Shown: positions 6,637 through 8,711 of the stretch, in pieces | Numbering within the stretch: the stretch's first letter is position 1 | Layout: each line of letters begins with the position of its first letter | Origin: a bacterium | GTDB lineage: Bacteria > Muiribacteriota > Ozemobacteria > Ozemobacterales > Ozemobacteraceae | Assembly: GCA_016192885.1 (NCBI GenBank) | Contig: JACPTH010000448.1 | Span: 1 to 8,711, forward strand | Length of the DNA stretch: 8,711 nt | Reading direction: 5' to 3' | Made by a program: the position numbers and the translations under genes | The notes under the pieces: generated by a model | The model's database searches: none | The model's input: only the letters and a program-made list of their open reading frames with translations | What the model was told of the DNA's origin: nothing

Positions 6637-7355
6637 AAGATTTCGTCAATCACCCCGGTCCAGCATAGAAGCATTTCGCAATTTGGGCAAGGGTCCGCGG
6701 TGGTTTTCCCGACTATTTTTTTGAGGAAACTTCTTGGTAGACTTAACCCGCATGCGGGGCATCCTTCGGTCTGAGCCTCCCAAAGCGCCCGGCCCTTTCC
6801 TTTGCGACGCAATTCCTCGTATAAACCCAAAACATCCGGCTCGATTTCCAGTGAAGCTTGGTTACGTTTTGTGCTCACCAGTTCTCTTTCCTTTTGAATT
6901 TCCTCAACCTCTTTTTTCCTCTTACCTTTCACTTCTTCGAAATGGACACGGCGCCCCGCAGTTACTTTTTTCCCTTTTTCAATGTCTTTCTGAAGAATTT
7001 CGATTTTCTCCATATCTTCAAGAACTCTAGTTTCAAGGGGAGAAACTACCTCCCTTATTTTTTCCATTTCGGTCTGGAGCGCCAAATAAGCGTTTGGACT
7101 TAATCCGGAACTTCGCTGTTTAAGGTCAAGAATTTTCAATTTTTCTCCAAGGTCTTTAACTTCATCTTCATTCTGCTTCATACGGAGCGTAACTTTCTTC
7201 AAGAGGGCGATCTTTTTGGCTAAAAGCTCCTCCTCTTGCTTGATTTCCAAATCCATTCGATTGGTTTTCCCTGAAATAAGATTCAGCTTTTCATCGATTT
7301 TATCTATCTCAAGATCAAAATCTTGCATAATGAGCAACTTGGTAATCTCGACCAC
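6633..7355 (-). CDS. C4-type zinc-ribbon coiled-coil protein (CdsZ / zf-RING_7 family)
   Basis: This 240-residue protein has the family layout: a long antiparallel coiled-coil hairpin (about residues 10-170, rich in Lys, Glu and Leu) and a C-terminal zinc ribbon. The hairpin tip carries SPNAYLALQTEMEKIR (about 86-101), matching the conserved EYxALxxE-type turn. The ribbon has CPAC (199-202) and CPNC (223-226), preceded by LYEELRRKGKGRAL, the usual YExLR..G sequence. Family members are cytoplasmic; some have been reported to bind nucleic acid or act as chaperone-like regulators in chlamydiae and deltaproteobacteria, but the general role is poorly known. The start is GTG 7353-7355 with GGAGG at 7361-7365, the only strong Shine-Dalgarno in the window. 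The family usual ...CGxxL end is here CEMLLCWTG. Its stop overlaps the TPM gene start. It heads the block that continues to rnpB. Confidence 0.88.
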   Translation of the reverse strand: MVEITKLLIMQDFDLEIDKIDEKLNLISGKTNRMDLEIKQEEELLAKKIALLKKVTLRMKQNEDEVKDLGEKLKILDLKQRSSGLSPNAYLALQTEMEKIREVVSPLETRVLEDMEKIEILQKDIEKGKKVTAGRRVHFEEVKGKRKKEVEEIQKERELVSTKRNQASLEIEPDVLGLYEELRRKGKGRALWEAQTEGCPACGLSLPRSFLKKIVGKTTADPCPNCEMLLCWTGVIDEIL

Positions 7356-7360
7356 TTAAA

Positions 7361-7365
7361 CCTCC
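7361..7365 (-). promoter_or_regulatory. Shine-Dalgarno of the zinc-ribbon gene
   Basis: GGAGG on the minus strand lies five bases before the GTG at 7353-7355 and decides that start over the internal ATG at codon 10. Confidence 0.8.
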
Positions 7366-7385
7366 AAATAGTATTGAATATCGGT

Positions 7386-7415
7386 AGAGTACAATAAAGT
7401 TCAATTCACTGTCAA
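7386..7415 (-). promoter_or_regulatory. Possible promoter of the zinc-ribbon/TPM/rnpB block
   Basis: On the minus strand a perfect TTGACA (7410-7415) is followed by 18 bases and TACTCT (7386-7391), a poor -10. Predicted +1 near 7379 gives a leader of about 24 bases that includes GGAGG. The -35 box lies inside the right arm of an 11-bp inverted repeat. Confidence 0.4.
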
Positions 7416-7480
7416 CGCGGAACAGATCTGCGCGGCAATTCCCCCTCAGAGCTAAACTTCTTTCTGATTCGCGCTGACAG
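7409..7480. repeat. Inverted repeat of 11 bp spanning the -35 box
   Basis: Arms at 7409-7419 (CTGTCAACGCG) and 7470-7480 (CGCGCTGACAG) are complementary except for one position that becomes a G-U pair in minus-strand RNA. The 50-base interior contains the smaller pair TCAGA/TCTGA. The lower arm overlaps TTGACA, so it could be an RNA stem or an operator. Confidence 0.55.
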
Positions 7481-7494
7481 CTCACATCAATCCC

Positions 7495-7548
7495 ATACGG
7501 GCAAATGATTTTGTGCCCGTACCTAGCTCGGAAGCGCTTCACGCCGAG
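7495..7548 (-). ncRNA. Tandem stem-loops in the intergenic region, possible structured RNA
   Basis: Two hairpins are adjacent. TACGGGCA/TGCCCGTA at 7496-7503 and 7514-7521 is a perfect 8-bp stem with a 10-base loop, extendable by one wobble pair. CTCGG/CCGAG at 7527-7531 and 7544-7548 encloses the palindrome GAAGCGCTTC (7531-7540). Neither is followed by a T-run on either strand, so they are not plain terminators. With the 11-bp repeat at 7409-7480 they cover most of the 299-base gap between the TIG gene and the zinc-ribbon gene. I could not match the region to tmRNA, 6S, SRP RNA, tRNA or a known riboswitch by eye. Strand is assigned to match the flanking genes and is not proven. Confidence 0.4.
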
Positions 7549-7654
7549 ATTTGCCGGACCCTGAAAGTTACCTGCCACAATTCCGGGAAAAAACAGAATC
7601 TTTCTAAACGGGTCGGAGCGCTTGGGAAAAATGATTTAATATATTAGGGATATT

Positions 7655-8711
7655 TTAAAAAATAAGGTTAATTTGCAAATCACTTCGAAAGCCCTCCAAA
7701 CCTCCCACGTTGACTAGGACCGTTTTATTTGACCCGGTACTCGCTCCATTTGGAACTATGACACGGATTTGATTATCCTGCCAGCCCTGAATGCTTGCCG
7801 GAAAGCCGTCAATAGTCACCGAACCTGGACCCTCAGATTGGGTTTGCCCAAAATATTTTCCATTTATGGTCAACAATTCCCCACGCTTCAAAGGATTGGG
7901 AAGAATCCCTGCTAACTCCGGGGAAGAAATAGTAAATGGGAATGGTGTGCTTTGTTTTTGATTGCTAGTGACCATGACATTGTAAACAGCGGGGTTTGGA
8001 ACTTGCGGAACTCTTGCTTGAATCGAGTAATCTGACCAAAAATTAACCGACGCCATCAAACCTCCGATTGTAACGACGCCGCCGACCTGATTCTGCGATG
8101 CTCCGAAACCTTGGCCATTAATTGTGATGACCGAGCCCACATTATCTGATGAAGGATTGATGCCGGAAATACTAGGGAAAATTAAGGAAAAAGAAAGCGA
8201 ATTAGACGGGCGATTCCCGTTAACCATAACAACCACAGATAGATTCCCTGGGGAAAGGCCTCCCGAGGTCGGAACCACGCAGTTAATTACATTTGAACTC
8301 CAATTTATAACCTGAGAAACTTGTCCATTGAATGATACATAAGACCCGTTCTGGGTAACCCCGAAAAATTGACCGGTAAGAGTAACCTGTGTTCCAGGAG
8401 TTCCGCTGGGGGGAGTTATCCCTGATAAAATCGGGTCACTTACGGAAAATTGGGCGCTTGGATTCGAAGAATTCCCGCCAATTGTAACTACAAAAGCTCC
8501 ATTCACGGTATTATTTAATGGAATTGGCGCAACTATAACGGTATCGCTCCAACTATGGGGAGTAAGGGTTACCCCGGCGTAACTTACTAGGCTTGAACCC
8601 TGTACTGTGCCAAAACCCTGGCCTTGAATCGTGACGATGGTTCCGGGGCCTCCGGTGCTTGGCGAAATCGAATTAATTCGCAACGATGAACCCGTGCTTA
8701 CCGGGTTCTTG
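7655..8711 (-). CDS. IPT/TIG-repeat protein, N-terminus cut by window edge
   Basis: The frame is open to the right edge, so only the C-terminal 351 or so residues are seen; the TTG at 8681-8683 is internal and should not be taken as the start. The whole visible part is four IPT/TIG domains of about 85 residues. Each has the family signature I-x-x-I-x-P-x-x-G-x-x-G-x-x-V-T-I-x-G-x-x-F-G, for example ITPPSGTPGTQVTLTGQFFG, then a VxI/F-G strand, a W-S-D type turn and a closing VP...V.V strand set. These immunoglobulin-like domains occur in secreted or cell-surface proteins and act as spacers, adhesins or carbohydrate-binding modules. There is no anchor, sorting signal or enzymatic domain at the C-terminus, which ends LQINLIF. 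Any catalytic or anchoring part would lie to the right of the window. No strong terminator follows the stop. Confidence 0.88.
   Translation of the reverse strand, partial: KNPVSTGSSLRINSISPSTGGPGTIVTIQGQGFGTVQGSSLVSYAGVTLTPHSWSDTVIVAPIPLNNTVNGAFVVTIGGNSSNPSAQFSVSDPILSGITPPSGTPGTQVTLTGQFFGVTQNGSYVSFNGQVSQVINWSSNVINCVVPTSGGLSPGNLSVVVMVNGNRPSNSLSFSLIFPSISGINPSSDNVGSVITINGQGFGASQNQVGGVVTIGGLMASVNFWSDYSIQARVPQVPNPAVYNVMVTSNQKQSTPFPFTISSPELAGILPNPLKRGELLTINGKYFGQTQSEGPGSVTIDGFPASIQGWQDNQIRVIVPNGASTGSNKTVLVNVGGLEGFRSDLQINLIF
7658..8680 (-). repeat. Four tandem IPT/TIG domains
   Basis: Protein-level repeats run at about 8435-8680, 8174-8434, 7919-8173 and 7658-7918. They share the GxGFG-type turn (GQGFG, GQFFG, GQGFG, GKYFG). 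DNA identity between units is not obvious by eye, so this is an old domain array rather than a recent duplication. Confidence 0.75.

Noticed and set aside
7598..7625. T6 stretch after AGAA/TTCT as terminator of the TIG gene
   Set aside because: The stem has only four weak pairs, too little to support a terminator call.
7318..7635. A 106-codon open frame on the minus strand through the structured intergenic region (possible GTG start at 7578)
   Set aside because: It overlaps the well supported start of the zinc-ribbon gene by about 40 bases, has no ribosome site, matches no family I know and runs through the inverted repeats. It is kept in mind because it is fairly long and could be a real small protein.
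7380..7640. tmRNA, 6S RNA, SRP RNA or tRNA in the intergenic region
   Set aside because: None of the diagnostic sequences is present: no tRNA-like T-loop, no tmRNA 5' consensus, no SRP GGAAGGAAGC-type loop and no long 6S closing stem.

Overview
The window looks like a chromosomal housekeeping and envelope region from an uncultured, probably Gram-negative bacterium of moderate, slightly AT-leaning base composition. Signs of a Gram-negative envelope are a lipoprotein without an inner-membrane retention signal, several Sec-exported proteins and a surface-type TIG repeat protein. The RNase P RNA is class A. A CdsZ-like C4 zinc-ribbon gene close upstream of rnpB is an order I remember from Geobacter-like deltaproteobacteria and related phyla, so that is the best guess for affiliation, with low confidence. 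No mobile element, CRISPR array, tRNA or rRNA gene was seen.

Layout. Bases 1-1549 (minus): an NHL beta-propeller lipoprotein followed by the N-terminal two thirds of an MltG-type lytic transglycosylase, which runs off the left edge. Bases 1656-4680 (plus): a short CbiX/SirB-type chelatase, a membrane-anchored polysaccharide deacetylase-like protein, an unrecognised secreted protein, and an alpha/beta hydrolase whose TTG start overlaps the previous stop. The hydrolase appears damaged at its 3' end. Bases 4677-7355 (minus): the zinc-ribbon coiled-coil protein, a TPM-domain membrane protein coupled to it by ATGA, the class A RNase P RNA, and a SAM methyltransferase, all packed with very short gaps. 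Bases 7356-7654: an intergenic stretch rich in inverted repeats, possibly a structured RNA. Bases 7655-8711 (minus): the C-terminal part of a protein made of IPT/TIG domains, running off the right edge.

How they work together. Much of the content concerns the cell envelope: peptidoglycan strand termination (MltG), glycan deacetylation, periplasmic TPM protein, lipoprotein and TIG protein. The second theme is the zinc-ribbon/TPM/rnpB/methyltransferase block, which looks like one transcription unit around the essential RNase P RNA.

Shine-Dalgarno sequences are scarce: only the zinc-ribbon gene has a clear GGAGG. The lipoprotein gene has a promoter placed so that its mRNA would be leaderless. 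I found no convincing new multi-gene system. The most interesting items are the structured intergenic region, the predicted leaderless gene, the hydrolase lesion and the tight packing around rnpB.
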